Of a stretch of 64,000 nt of DNA, positions 8,259 to 17,914 are shown piece by piece. Each line of letters starts with the position of its first letter. The first letter of the stretch is position 1. The notes beneath the pieces were generated by a model, which was not told the DNA's origin, did not search any database, and saw only the letters and a program-made list of their open reading frames with translations. The translations under genes were made by a program, and so were the position numbers. This DNA is from UBA1351 sp964563505 (GTDB lineage: Bacteria > Bacillota > Clostridia > Lachnospirales > Vallitaleaceae). Location: positions 12,539 to 76,538 of the forward strand of contig CAZLXW010000012.1 in the NCBI GenBank assembly GCA_964563505.1, in the 5' to 3' direction.

Positions 8259-8307
8259 GGTTATATCCTCCGAAGTAATTTATTCAATACTGGTTTAAGT
8301 ATAACTA

Positions 8308-8336
8308 TAGACAATTGATAAGTAAAATAATATAAT
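8308..8336 (+). promoter_or_regulatory. Promoter of the LysR regulator gene
   Basis: TAGACA (8308-8313) and TATAAT (8331-8336) are separated by 17 bases, 43 bases before the regulator ATG. The sequence around the -35 (ACTATAGACAATTGATAAGT) is an imperfect dyad of the sort LysR proteins bind, and could serve both divergent genes. The dyad is weak evidence on its own. Confidence 0.5.
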
Positions 8337-8379
8337 TCTATAAAATACATCACTAAACAGTTATGAAAGAAGAGGTCAT

Positions 8380-9270
8380 ATGAAAATAAGACATTTACGG
8401 ATTTTTAAGACCGTATGTGAAGTGGAAAGTATTACCAAAGCTTCAGAAAAATTATATGTAACGCAGCCAGCTGTTTCCAATGCAATAAGTGAGTTGGAAA
8501 ATGATTTAGGTATTCAACTGTTTGATCGGATATCTAGAAAACTTTTTTTAAATGAAAGTGGAAAAATATTTTTACTTAAAGTGAAAAAAATTCTTGACCT
8601 ATATGATGAATTAGGAGAAAACACGCAAGAATTAGAAACGAACGCCTTGATTAAAATTGGATCAAGTATTACGATTGCTAACTTTATTTTGCCAAGTGCC
8701 TTGTCTAGATTTGAGACACTTTGTCCGCAAACGCCGACACGCATAATTGTTGAAAATGCCCGAAATATTGAAAAGATGGTTCATGATAACAAAGTTGATA
8801 TTGGATTAGTCGAAGGTATCGTATACAATGATGACTTGATTAAAATTCCATTCTCATCCTATGAGCTCTCAGTAATTTGTTCCTTGAACCATCCTTTTGC
8901 ACAAGAAGAAAGTGTTGATATTAAGAGACTAGTGAAAGAAAAATTCTTGCTGAGAGAGCAAGGCAGCGCCATTCGAGATGTATTTGACAGTTCCTTATTA
9001 TTGCATGATATTAAGGTGAATCCTGTATGGACCAGCGTCAATAGTCCGGCCCTTATACAAGCGGTTAAACATGATTTAGGGATTAGTGTATTACCAAAAT
9101 TAAAAGTTGAAAAAGAATTAGAAGAGGGCAATTTATGTGAGGTAAAAGTAAGGAATTTTGAACTAAAAAATTATAACCATATTGTATTTCATAAAGATAA
9201 GTATCAAACGACAAGTTTTAAAAAATTCATAGAGGTGATTCAAATATCTGAAAATATATATGACTTATAG
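8380..9270 (+). CDS. LysR-family transcriptional regulator
   Basis: The 296-residue protein has the N-terminal LysR helix-turn-helix (residues 1-60, SITKASEKLYVTQPAVSNAI) and a two-lobed ligand-binding domain (about 90-290). It diverges from the paired CHR transporter genes and is their probable regulator, with the ligand possibly an oxyanion such as chromate or sulfate. It is followed by the carbohydrate operon but separated from it by 142 bases with their own promoter-like sequence, so a role there is less likely. Confidence 0.82.
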   Translation: MKIRHLRIFKTVCEVESITKASEKLYVTQPAVSNAISELENDLGIQLFDRISRKLFLNESGKIFLLKVKKILDLYDELGENTQELETNALIKIGSSITIANFILPSALSRFETLCPQTPTRIIVENARNIEKMVHDNKVDIGLVEGIVYNDDLIKIPFSSYELSVICSLNHPFAQEESVDIKRLVKEKFLLREQGSAIRDVFDSSLLLHDIKVNPVWTSVNSPALIQAVKHDLGISVLPKLKVEKELEEGNLCEVKVRNFELKNYNHIVFHKDKYQTTSFKKFIEVIQISENIYDL

Positions 9271-9316
9271 AAAAGACACAAATGTCGATTTTTTATAAGT
9301 TATATACATTTTTTTT

Positions 9317-9365
9317 TTGTGGAATGTGATATATTCATGGTAATATATAAATGTAATTCACATTC
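9317..9365 (+). promoter_or_regulatory. Promoter/operator region of the LacZ-GH65 operon
   Basis: TTGTGG (9317-9322) and TAATAT (9341-9346) give a possible promoter with an 18-base spacer. GAATGTGA (9322-9329) is repeated inverted as TTCACATTC (9357-9365), bracketing the -10. The flanking position suggests an operator pair for the operon, perhaps for the AraC regulator encoded at its end. Confidence 0.4.
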
Positions 9366-9412
9366 GAATGTAGCAATTATAAATCTAATCCACTGTAAAA
9401 GGGAGAAAAACT

Positions 9413-10681
9413 ATGAAAAAATATTTGGCGGGTTTATTGATTATTGTTTTGATGATATCGATGGCAGGCTGTGGAAACAGCGACACAGGAACGACACAAG
9501 AGAATACAGAAGAGACAAATTCGACAGTAACAGAACAAAATGGAGATACATCGAATAGCTTAGAAGAAGAAATTGTTGTTTGGATTCCGGGAGATGATGT
9601 TGAATATTCATTTTATTACAATATGTTCGAAAACTATAAGTCAGCGATGGAAGCAGAAGGAAAAACATTTAACTATGTTATTGAACAGCAACCGTGGGGC
9701 GACTACTTTACAAAACTACCACTTGAAGTCAATAATGGCAGGGGGCCGGACATCTTTTATGTTCACACAGCTTATATGGATACCTTAGGACCAATCTCGA
9801 AAGAACTTAATCTCTCAGAAGAGACAATGGGTCACTTAGCAACAACAGATATGTATCTTGGTGAAAGCGGAAAACCAATTGTAGTTCCGACATTATTTAC
9901 AAGCATGATTATGTATGCAAACAAAAATATTGTAGGTGAGTTGGAAAATACTCCATCAACGTGGGATGAGCTTTTTGCAGAAAGTGTCAAGTATAATGAT
10001 CCAGCAAATGGAATTATCGGATATGACTATTCTTTCCATATGCTTTATGATTTAGCCTATCAGGCCGGCGAACGTTTAACCGATGAAAGTGGTGCAGTAT
10101 TTAGTGAACAAGCCTTGCAACAAGTTGTTGATTGGACCGACGCAGGTTACATGGATTACTTGACATATGGACAAAATAGTCCGGAAGATACCTTGTACCA
10201 AGATTCGGCAGCCTTTATTTATGGAGCAGGCTGGATGGAATCTTGGGCACCAGAAGAAGCACAACTTCATGCCTTCCCAGTTCCGGGTATTACCAATGCT
10301 TTCGCAGAGTTGACGTTTGGAATCAGCAAAAATGTTTCTGATGAAAAATACGAAGTACTCAATGATTTTGTTGAATTTATGCTAACTGATGAAGAAACTG
10401 TTACAGCTATAGTTAAAGGGAACTCAGGAGCAGCCAATAACACAAACGTCGATATTACTTATGAAGAAGGTACAGCAGGATATGCGGTTCAACAAGCCTA
10501 TAATTCTGGCAATGCAAAAGTTGTTATTGTACCCAGTAGTTTAGAGAAAGTGTATAGAACAATGCTTGAATCAGCATTAACAGGAACACCGGCTGCAGAA
10601 GCGGTAGCAGAAGCTAAAATAAATGCCGAATCAATTGATGTCAGTGAATTACATCAAATGGAACAAGCAGCTTTTAAATAA
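9413..10681 (+). CDS. ABC sugar transporter, solute-binding lipoprotein
   Basis: A signal peptide ends at a lipobox with Cys20 (SMAGC), followed by an acidic Thr/Glu-rich linker to about residue 47 and a MalE-like family 1 binding fold. It should capture an oligosaccharide outside the cell for the two permeases downstream. The linked LacZ-type and GH65 enzymes suggest a beta-galactoside or mixed glucoside ligand. No ATPase gene is in the operon, as is common where a shared MsmK-type ATPase serves several importers. A terminator-like hairpin follows this gene. Confidence 0.85.
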   Translation: MKKYLAGLLIIVLMISMAGCGNSDTGTTQENTEETNSTVTEQNGDTSNSLEEEIVVWIPGDDVEYSFYYNMFENYKSAMEAEGKTFNYVIEQQPWGDYFTKLPLEVNNGRGPDIFYVHTAYMDTLGPISKELNLSEETMGHLATTDMYLGESGKPIVVPTLFTSMIMYANKNIVGELENTPSTWDELFAESVKYNDPANGIIGYDYSFHMLYDLAYQAGERLTDESGAVFSEQALQQVVDWTDAGYMDYLTYGQNSPEDTLYQDSAAFIYGAGWMESWAPEEAQLHAFPVPGITNAFAELTFGISKNVSDEKYEVLNDFVEFMLTDEETVTAIVKGNSGAANNTNVDITYEEGTAGYAVQQAYNSGNAKVVIVPSSLEKVYRTMLESALTGTPAAEAVAEAKINAESIDVSELHQMEQAAFK

Positions 10682-10694
10682 GGTTTACTAGATT

Positions 10695-10742
10695 AAAGAC
10701 AACAAGATATGAGAAGTTTTAGCTGTCTTGTTGTCTTTTCTT
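10695..10742 (+). terminator. Hairpin with T-run between binding-protein and permease genes
   Basis: AAAGACAACAAGA (10695-10707) pairs perfectly with TCTTGTTGTCTTT (10726-10738), followed by a short T-rich tail. Lying inside the operon, it probably stops a fraction of transcripts or protects the 3' end of the upstream message, so that binding protein exceeds permease. Confidence 0.75.
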
Positions 10743-10762
10743 AGTAGAAAAGGAAGAGCGCG

Positions 10763-11659
10763 ATGATTGAAAAAATAAAATATCATCTATTCGATGATCA
10801 AAAAAAATTAATCGTATTTGTAGCAATGTCAGGATTTATTATCTTTAATATTATATTCTTTTTTATACCCTTGGGATATGGAATTATCGGCAGCTTCAGT
10901 AACTGGAATCCGCTACAGGGAACTATGGAATTTATAGGTATTGAAAATTATATTTCGATTCTAAGTTCAAGTTTATTTAAGATTTCCCTTAAGAACACAC
11001 TTGTTTTTAGTTCTTCTTTGATTATACTTCGAACGGGACTTGGGCTGATCATTGCAGCAGGACTTTATGCTATGAAAAAGAATGACGGTATTCTTCGAAG
11101 TTTATATTTCTTACCTGTAATTATGCCCATAGTAGCGGTGTCCATGGTATGGGAATGGGTATATCATCCAAGAGTCGGATTGTTGAACATGATATTGGCG
11201 GCATTTGGTATTGTAGGTAAAAACTGGCTGATGGACAAGACTTTGGCAATGCCGGCGGTAATATTTATGACGGCCTGGAAAGATGTTGGTTATGCCGTTG
11301 TTATCTTTATGGCGGCCTTAATGAATATACCTAGAAGTCTTTATGAAGCAGCAAACATTGATGGAGCGAATGGATATAAAAGTTTTCGTCATATTACAGT
11401 TCCTATGTTAAGACCCACAATTATTTTTATTGTGATTACTTCATTAATCTCTTACTTCCAATCTTTTGTACAAATATTTGTGATGACAGAAGGCGGACCG
11501 GGAACGGCAACCTATGTTATTTCCTATATGATTTATAATGAAGCATTTGAGAACTATCGATTTGGCTATGCATCAGCTTTATCGGTCATCTTATTTATCA
11601 TTATATTATTGGTTACAGCAATCCAATTAAAAGTATTGTCTCGAGGTGATGAATCATGA
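10763..11659 (+). CDS. ABC sugar transporter permease, MalF-type
   Basis: This 298-residue protein has six predicted membrane segments and the EAA loop (YEAANIDGANGYKSFRHITV, near residues 193-212) that contacts the ATPase. It pairs with the downstream permease, which overlaps it by four bases (ATGA). It follows the binding-protein gene after an internal terminator-like hairpin. The role is import of the oligosaccharide handled by the operon. Confidence 0.85.
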   Translation: MIEKIKYHLFDDQKKLIVFVAMSGFIIFNIIFFFIPLGYGIIGSFSNWNPLQGTMEFIGIENYISILSSSLFKISLKNTLVFSSSLIILRTGLGLIIAAGLYAMKKNDGILRSLYFLPVIMPIVAVSMVWEWVYHPRVGLLNMILAAFGIVGKNWLMDKTLAMPAVIFMTAWKDVGYAVVIFMAALMNIPRSLYEAANIDGANGYKSFRHITVPMLRPTIIFIVITSLISYFQSFVQIFVMTEGGPGTATYVISYMIYNEAFENYRFGYASALSVILFIIILLVTAIQLKVLSRGDES

Positions 11660-12480
11660 AAATAGAAAAAATAAGTGCATATGTGTTAAAAGGATTGCTG
11701 ATTCTTGGTGGATTGATTATGTTTCTTCCATTTTTGTGGTTAATGCTATCTACCTTTAAGACAAGCAAAGAGATTACGTCTGTTCCGACAACATTTTTTC
11801 CGCGCCTTTGGACCATCGAAAATTATTTTGATATATTTGAAAGCTTTAATATTGCAAGATACTTTATGAATTCTATTTTCTTGGCAACAGTAAAAACAGC
11901 AATAGGAATTTATACCAGCCTATTATGTGGCTATGTATTGGCAAAATTTGAATTTAAAGGAAAAAAACTCATTTTTTCCATCATATTATTTACGATGATG
12001 GTGCCGTATTTGATTATGGTTATTCCTTTATATCAGATGATAAATACAGCGAATCTAATCGACTCTTATTGGGCGATTATTTTACCCACATTATACTCGT
12101 CTTTTGGTATTTTTATGATGCGACAGTATATGATCAGCGGAATACCCAATGAATTAATTGATGCAGCACGCATTGACGGCGCAAGAGAATTTACGATTTT
12201 TCATAAAATTGCGGTGCCCTTGTCAGTGAATATGATCTCGGCCTTGGCCATATTTTTATTCTTGTGGAACTGGGAAGATTTTCTTTGGCCGTATTTAGTG
12301 CTAAACACCAAAGATAAAATGCCCCTAGCCGTTGCCTTAAATATGTTTAGTGGTCAAAACACGGTGAATTATGGTGGCTTGTTTGCTGCGACAGCAGTGA
12401 CTATTTTGCCGGTATTAATTATTTATCTATTCTTCCAAAAGCGATTTGTTGAAGGTGTATCAATGTCAGGGATTAAATAA
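11656..12480 (+). CDS. ABC sugar transporter permease, MalG-type
   Basis: A 274-residue membrane protein with six hydrophobic segments and the EAA loop DAARIDGAREFTIFHKIAVP near residues 170-189. It forms the heterodimeric channel with the preceding permease. Translation is coupled to that gene by a four-base overlap. The LacZ-type gene begins 47 bases later, tying transport to hydrolysis. Confidence 0.85.
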   Translation: MKIEKISAYVLKGLLILGGLIMFLPFLWLMLSTFKTSKEITSVPTTFFPRLWTIENYFDIFESFNIARYFMNSIFLATVKTAIGIYTSLLCGYVLAKFEFKGKKLIFSIILFTMMVPYLIMVIPLYQMINTANLIDSYWAIILPTLYSSFGIFMMRQYMISGIPNELIDAARIDGAREFTIFHKIAVPLSVNMISALAIFLFLWNWEDFLWPYLVLNTKDKMPLAVALNMFSGQNTVNYGGLFAATAVTILPVLIIYLFFQKRFVEGVSMSGIK

Positions 12481-12527
12481 TGTAGGAATGATATGAGAAT
12501 ATAGAGAGAGACTTAAGGTGAATAAAC

Positions 12528-15500
12528 ATGATACGAGAAAAAAGTATATTAAACATAAATGATAATGATTGGAATAATTATAAAGTTTTATCAAGAAATC
12601 GAGAGAAGAGCCGAGTACATTTTTATCCATATGAAAATGAAGAAAAAGCTTTAAAATGCGATAAGGCGTATTCTAGCCGGATAAAAATGTTAAATGGGCA
12701 ATGGGACTTTAAATGGTATGAATCGCCGGTTCTCATCGATTTAAATGGACTAACTGAACTTACAGACTATGACACGATTCAAGTTCCTAAAAACTGGCAG
12801 TTTGAAGGTTATGGAAAATTTGTCTATACGGACATGTGGTATGATTTTCCCGTAGATGTGCCATATGTATCTGGAAATCAAAATGAGACAGGGCTTTATC
12901 ATAAGACATTTACATTAGCACAAAAACCGGATAGGCTTTCCATTCGTTTCGAAGGGGTTGAGAGTGCATTCCATTTATATATTAACGGTCAATTGATCGG
13001 ATATTCTCAGGGGAGTCGATATCCTAGTGAGTTTGATATTACAGAGACTCTTCTTGTGGGCGAAAATCATATTCATGTGATTGTCTATCAATATTGTGAT
13101 GGATCTTATTTGGAAGCCCAAGATATGTGGTGGTTAGGTGGAATAATCCGTGATGTATATTTAATTGAACGCAAACCATGTTTTATTGAGAATTTAATAT
13201 TGGATCCGGATTACGATTGGAAAACAAAAACAGGTTATTTAAATACAAATATCAGCATGCAAGGGCATGGGCACTTATCCTTAAAGGTTTTTGATGGAGA
13301 TAAACTCTATAAAGAAATTCATGAAGTGCCATTAAATGGACCTATCGCAATAGAAGCGATTTCACCATGGACTAGTGAAACCCCGAAACTATATACACTC
13401 ATTTTTACCTTAACAGATGACGCCGGTAGTATTTGTGAAGTTATTCCTCAACGTATCGGATTTAGGCATATTGAAATTGTAAAAGGTATATTAAGGCTTA
13501 ATGGTAAAAGAATTATGTTAAAAGGGATTAATCGACATGAGTATAGTGCATGGTCAGGACGTGCCGTTACATATGAGGAAACACTAGCAGAGCTTCAACT
13601 AATAAAAGATTATCATATGAATGCCATTCGAACGTCCCATTATCCCAATAATCCTTTTTTTTATGACCTTTGTAATGCATTAGGAATTTATGTAATAGAT
13701 GAGGCTGACCTTGAAAGTCATGGTTTAGAAGTAGTCAAAACAGATAGACTCATGTGTGATGATCCGATATACCAAGAAGCATATGTTGATCGCGTTGAGA
13801 GAATGGTTGAGCGTGATCGGAATCATGCCTGCGTTGTTATGTGGTCATTGGGAAATGAATCGGCATATGGGGTGAATTTTAAAGCAATGTATGAATGGTG
13901 CAAGAGTTATGAACCATCTAGACCGGTTCATTATGAAGGTGATGCTTATAATGAGTCTGTTGATGTATCGAGTACAATGTATTCAAGTATAGGTAAGCTT
14001 TATGAGTTGGATAGGGAAGATATTAAGAGACCGCATATCTTATGTGAATTCGGACATGCAATGGGTAATGGACCAGGTAGCTTAATAGAATATGTAGACC
14101 TAATGGAAAAATCCAAGAGAATACAAGGTTTTTTTATTTGGGAATTTAAAGACCAAGGGGTATATCAAAAAGATGAACATGGGATAGAACGGTTTCTTTT
14201 TGGTGGAGAGTTTGGAGAAGATTTCCATAATGGAAATTTTTGCATGGACGGGATGGTTATGGCCAATAATCAACCAACCCCAGGGCTAGGAGAATATGCC
14301 AAGCTGATTGAGCCTATACATGTGACATCTTGGGATCTGCAAGAAGGCACAATAAGTGTAAAAAACCGATTTGACTTTATCGATACATCCATGATTGATG
14401 TTAGCTATCAATTGCTGCGTAATCATGAACACGTTCTTACCTTAACACAAGCCATGCCCATAATTAAGCCCCAAGAAGAAGGAGTTCTGCATATCCCTGA
14501 AGAACTACTAGCTTATGAATCAGAAATGCAAGTATATCTTCATCTTGAATTTACATTTAGACAGCCTATGGACGGATGGTCAGAGGGAGTAGTCCTCGGG
14601 CGTGATGTTCTTATCTTAAAGCAAACGGTTCAAGAAATAATTGGAATTAAAGAAGGGCTTCATGTTGAGGAAAAAATCGGTATGCTGAAGGTGGTTGGAA
14701 AAACATTTGAGCTAAGTATATCAAAGCAAGACGGATATATTCAGAACTTACTTATGAATGGGGTAAGACAAATAGAGCAAGGTCCTAAAGTTAATTTTTT
14801 TAGAGCCTATACGGATAATGATGTAATAAATGAAGAAAATTGGGAACTTCAGCATTTACATGCGATGACAATGAATGTATACTCAATAAAATACCAACAA
14901 TCGGATTGTGAAGTACAAGTGGATGTACATGGGCGTGTAGGTGCACGCGGACTTAGTTGGGGATGTAATACGAATTTAACCTATCATATTTCCCAAGATG
15001 GATATATTCGATTAGAATGGTCCGGTGGATTTGTGGGCCCGGCACCTAAGCATTTGCCGAAAATCGGCCTACAATTAGAAGTGCCAAAAAGTTTTTCCAA
15101 TGTGACCTACAAGGGTGACGGACCGGGGGAATGTTATCGTGACAGCAAGGAAAATGCCTATGCAGGTATTTATTCAATGCCATATAATGAACTAAGCTTT
15201 CCTTATATGGTTCCTCAAGAAAACGGAAATCGTACCAATGTAACATGGGCATCCCTATCTAATGACAAGGGTGCAATACAGTTTGCAAGTGAAAGTATGG
15301 ATTTTAGTGTTCGAGATACGAGGGATGTTGAATTAAACAGGGCAAAACACCAGGCAGATGTTAAAAAAGCTTCGAATCTGATTGTCAATTGCGATATGAT
15401 GAATTCAGGACTTGGAAGCCAAAGCTGTGGTCCGGATCGGATGAACCAATATAAGGCTATAACAAAGAACTTTACATTTAACTTAGTCATAAAACCTTTT

Positions 15501-15587
15501 GCTCCAATTAAAGGCATTCATGATGTGCAGGATGAAATTATAGAAGCGTCTAAACTGTTAGCATATAGAATAGAGGAATCGAGGTAG
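12528..15587 (+). CDS. lacZ: LacZ-type beta-galactosidase (GH2)
   Basis: At 1019 residues this matches full-length five-domain LacZ. The acid/base is Glu444 (MWSLGNESAYG) and the nucleophile Glu507 (CEFGHAMGNGPGSL). The C-terminal beta-sandwich domain carries a TNLTYHI strand and a YKGDGPGECYRDS loop typical of the LacZ small-chain region. No signal peptide is present, so it acts in the cytosol on imported beta-galactosides. It is the first enzyme of the operon and lies three bases before the GH65 gene. Galactose-handling genes are not in the window. Confidence 0.88.
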   Translation: MIREKSILNINDNDWNNYKVLSRNREKSRVHFYPYENEEKALKCDKAYSSRIKMLNGQWDFKWYESPVLIDLNGLTELTDYDTIQVPKNWQFEGYGKFVYTDMWYDFPVDVPYVSGNQNETGLYHKTFTLAQKPDRLSIRFEGVESAFHLYINGQLIGYSQGSRYPSEFDITETLLVGENHIHVIVYQYCDGSYLEAQDMWWLGGIIRDVYLIERKPCFIENLILDPDYDWKTKTGYLNTNISMQGHGHLSLKVFDGDKLYKEIHEVPLNGPIAIEAISPWTSETPKLYTLIFTLTDDAGSICEVIPQRIGFRHIEIVKGILRLNGKRIMLKGINRHEYSAWSGRAVTYEETLAELQLIKDYHMNAIRTSHYPNNPFFYDLCNALGIYVIDEADLESHGLEVVKTDRLMCDDPIYQEAYVDRVERMVERDRNHACVVMWSLGNESAYGVNFKAMYEWCKSYEPSRPVHYEGDAYNESVDVSSTMYSSIGKLYELDREDIKRPHILCEFGHAMGNGPGSLIEYVDLMEKSKRIQGFFIWEFKDQGVYQKDEHGIERFLFGGEFGEDFHNGNFCMDGMVMANNQPTPGLGEYAKLIEPIHVTSWDLQEGTISVKNRFDFIDTSMIDVSYQLLRNHEHVLTLTQAMPIIKPQEEGVLHIPEELLAYESEMQVYLHLEFTFRQPMDGWSEGVVLGRDVLILKQTVQEIIGIKEGLHVEEKIGMLKVVGKTFELSISKQDGYIQNLLMNGVRQIEQGPKVNFFRAYTDNDVINEENWELQHLHAMTMNVYSIKYQQSDCEVQVDVHGRVGARGLSWGCNTNLTYHISQDGYIRLEWSGGFVGPAPKHLPKIGLQLEVPKSFSNVTYKGDGPGECYRDSKENAYAGIYSMPYNELSFPYMVPQENGNRTNVTWASLSNDKGAIQFASESMDFSVRDTRDVELNRAKHQADVKKASNLIVNCDMMNSGLGSQSCGPDRMNQYKAITKNFTFNLVIKPFAPIKGIHDVQDEIIEASKLLAYRIEESR

Positions 15588-15590
15588 ATT

Positions 15591-17903
15591 ATGTTCAAAA
15601 GAGACTTGTTTTCAGAAGAAGTAGCATCGTATTTATCTGAGGATGAATGGCTGGTTATCGAAGATGGCTATGACGCACAGAAAAATTTGGCCTATGAATC
15701 AATCTTTGGCTTAGCCAGTGGTTATATGGGCAATCGGGGTAGCCATGAAGAAGGTGATGTGCGTTCGTCTCTTCCGGCCAATTATATTCACGGTGTTTTT
15801 GATAAATCCGAGGCATTTCAGAGAGAATTATGCAATACTCCGGATTGGGCAAAGCTTAAGATGTATTACAAACGCGACCCGATTGGCATTGAAAGTGGCC
15901 AATCCTTAGATGAATATATTCGTGTCTTGGATATGAAAAAAGGCTTTCTGGCCAAACACTATGTGACAACGGCTTATGATGGCCGAAAGACAAAAGTTGA
16001 GATTATAAAATTTCTTAGCCGTAGTCATAATAATCTCGGTTTATTACGTATATATTTGACACCCATGAACTATCAAGGACTTTTTGAATTTGAAAACATT
16101 ATTGATGCAAGTGTGACCAATTTTATGGATTTTCCAAGATTTAGAGTCAAGCATTTAGAGACTCTAGAAGTAGAGCCTATTGATGAATTTGGCGCTAGCA
16201 TACTTAGTCAGACACGGGATTTCAAATTACCCATTGCAACAACAACCGCGGTTGCTGTTTTCGATATGGCAGGCAATGATATTTTAAAAAGCAGAAAGTT
16301 CAGACGGTATGGTGAAGTTGCCTGTGAGTTTCTTGATGCACAGGTAAGAGAAAATCAGACCATTATGATTGAAAAATATGCAAGTATACGTACAGGGCGT
16401 GATAGTGATGCAGTGGTGTATGATGCGACCCACGATTTACGGCAAGCTTTAGAGCGAGGGTTTGATCATGAATTTGAAGCGCATCACCTGGAGTATGACC
16501 GCCTGTGGAATAGGGCAGATCTTGTTATCAAAGGCGATGATAAACTGCAGCATGCCCTTCGATTTAACATTTTTCAATTAATGAGTACGCCGAGTATGGA
16601 TGATGACCGGACGAATATAGGCGCAAAGCTCATTCATGGCGAGGAATACGGTGGACATGCTTTTTGGGATACGGAACTTTTTATATTGCCCTTTTTTACC
16701 TATGTTTTCCCGGATATTGCAAAAAATCTTGTGACCTACCGATACAACTTGATTGATAAGGCGAGAGAAAATGCTAAGATTAATGGATACAAAGGTGCAA
16801 AGTATCCATGGGAATCTGCAGATACAGGAGATGAAGAATGTCCGGCTTGGACTGTGGAACCGGATGGATCTTGTTATCGGTGTTATGTCGCTGATTATGA
16901 GCATCATGTGACAGCAGCAGTTGCATTTGGCGTTGACCGGTATTACCGTTTCACCAAAGATGAAGCCTTTCTTAAGGAAAAAGGACTTGAGATTATTGTT
17001 GAAACTGCAAGGTTTTGGATCTCTCGATTAGAATATAATGCAACAAAAGATCATTATGAAATTAATCAAGTGACTGGTCCGGATGAGTGGCATGAACCGG
17101 TTAATAACAATGCATACACCAATCATCTGACCAAATGGAATATAAATAAGGCGTTAGAATACTTGATACGATATAAGCAAGATGAACCTCAAGTATATCA
17201 TTACTTACTTGAAAAAATTCAAATGACGGAATCAGAATATGAACAATGGTATGCTATCAGCGAAAAAATTTATTTGAATAATAGCAGTGGCTTGATAGAA
17301 CAATTTGAAGGATACTTTGACCTGAATCATGCTATTATTCATGAATGGGATGCCAACAATATGCCCTTGTTACCGGATGCTTTAAAAGGTATTAAGCGAA
17401 GTCAGACCTGTATACTTAAGCAGGCAGATGTTGTCATGCTCATGTTCTTGCTGGAGAATGAGTTTGATAAAGAAACACAACAAATCAATTATGAGTATTA
17501 TGAACAGCGTACTTTACATCGTTCTTCCTTAAGTCCCAGTATCCATTGTATGATGGGGTTACGCGTGGGAAAAGAACAACATGCTTATGATTATCTTGAA
17601 CGTTCTGCATATGTTGATCTTTATGATAATCAAGGAAATACGAGAGAAGGAATTCATGCGGCCTCCACAGGAGGGACCTGGCAATCCGTAACGCTAGGTT
17701 ATGGAGGGATGTCTGTTGATTCGGAGGGGGTACTTACCTTTAATCCCCGGCTTCCTAAAGAGTGGGAGTATATAGAGTTTTCTATCGTCTGGGAGCAAGT
17801 ACCCTTGCATATAAGAATTACGCATGAAGAAGTGGTCATTACTCCGAAAGAAGTGGACAAAAAGCTGAACTATAAAGTTAATAAGAAAATGTACGAGATA
17901 TGA
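15591..17903 (+). CDS. GH65 glycoside phosphorylase/hydrolase
   Basis: The 770-residue protein has the GH65 arrangement: N-terminal beta-sandwich, helical linker, alpha/alpha barrel and C-terminal beta-sheet. Key stretches are HGEEYGGHAFWDTELFILPF near residue 346 and the general acid Glu499 in VTGPDEWHEPVNNNAYTN. Family members phosphorolyse alpha-linked disaccharides such as maltose, kojibiose, nigerose or trehalose to beta-glucose 1-phosphate. The substrate cannot be read from sequence here. Coupling to LacZ suggests a galactosylated alpha-glucoside. No beta-phosphoglucomutase gene is nearby, which is unusual for this family. Confidence 0.85.
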   Translation: MFKRDLFSEEVASYLSEDEWLVIEDGYDAQKNLAYESIFGLASGYMGNRGSHEEGDVRSSLPANYIHGVFDKSEAFQRELCNTPDWAKLKMYYKRDPIGIESGQSLDEYIRVLDMKKGFLAKHYVTTAYDGRKTKVEIIKFLSRSHNNLGLLRIYLTPMNYQGLFEFENIIDASVTNFMDFPRFRVKHLETLEVEPIDEFGASILSQTRDFKLPIATTTAVAVFDMAGNDILKSRKFRRYGEVACEFLDAQVRENQTIMIEKYASIRTGRDSDAVVYDATHDLRQALERGFDHEFEAHHLEYDRLWNRADLVIKGDDKLQHALRFNIFQLMSTPSMDDDRTNIGAKLIHGEEYGGHAFWDTELFILPFFTYVFPDIAKNLVTYRYNLIDKARENAKINGYKGAKYPWESADTGDEECPAWTVEPDGSCYRCYVADYEHHVTAAVAFGVDRYYRFTKDEAFLKEKGLEIIVETARFWISRLEYNATKDHYEINQVTGPDEWHEPVNNNAYTNHLTKWNINKALEYLIRYKQDEPQVYHYLLEKIQMTESEYEQWYAISEKIYLNNSSGLIEQFEGYFDLNHAIIHEWDANNMPLLPDALKGIKRSQTCILKQADVVMLMFLLENEFDKETQQINYEYYEQRTLHRSSLSPSIHCMMGLRVGKEQHAYDYLERSAYVDLYDNQGNTREGIHAASTGGTWQSVTLGYGGMSVDSEGVLTFNPRLPKEWEYIEFSIVWEQVPLHIRITHEEVVITPKEVDKKLNYKVNKKMYEI

Positions 17904-17914
17904 GAGGCGCCAAG

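Noticed and set aside
9270..9300. Terminator after the LysR gene
   Set aside because: Only a four-base GACA/TGTC stem precedes the T-rich stretch, which is too weak to call.
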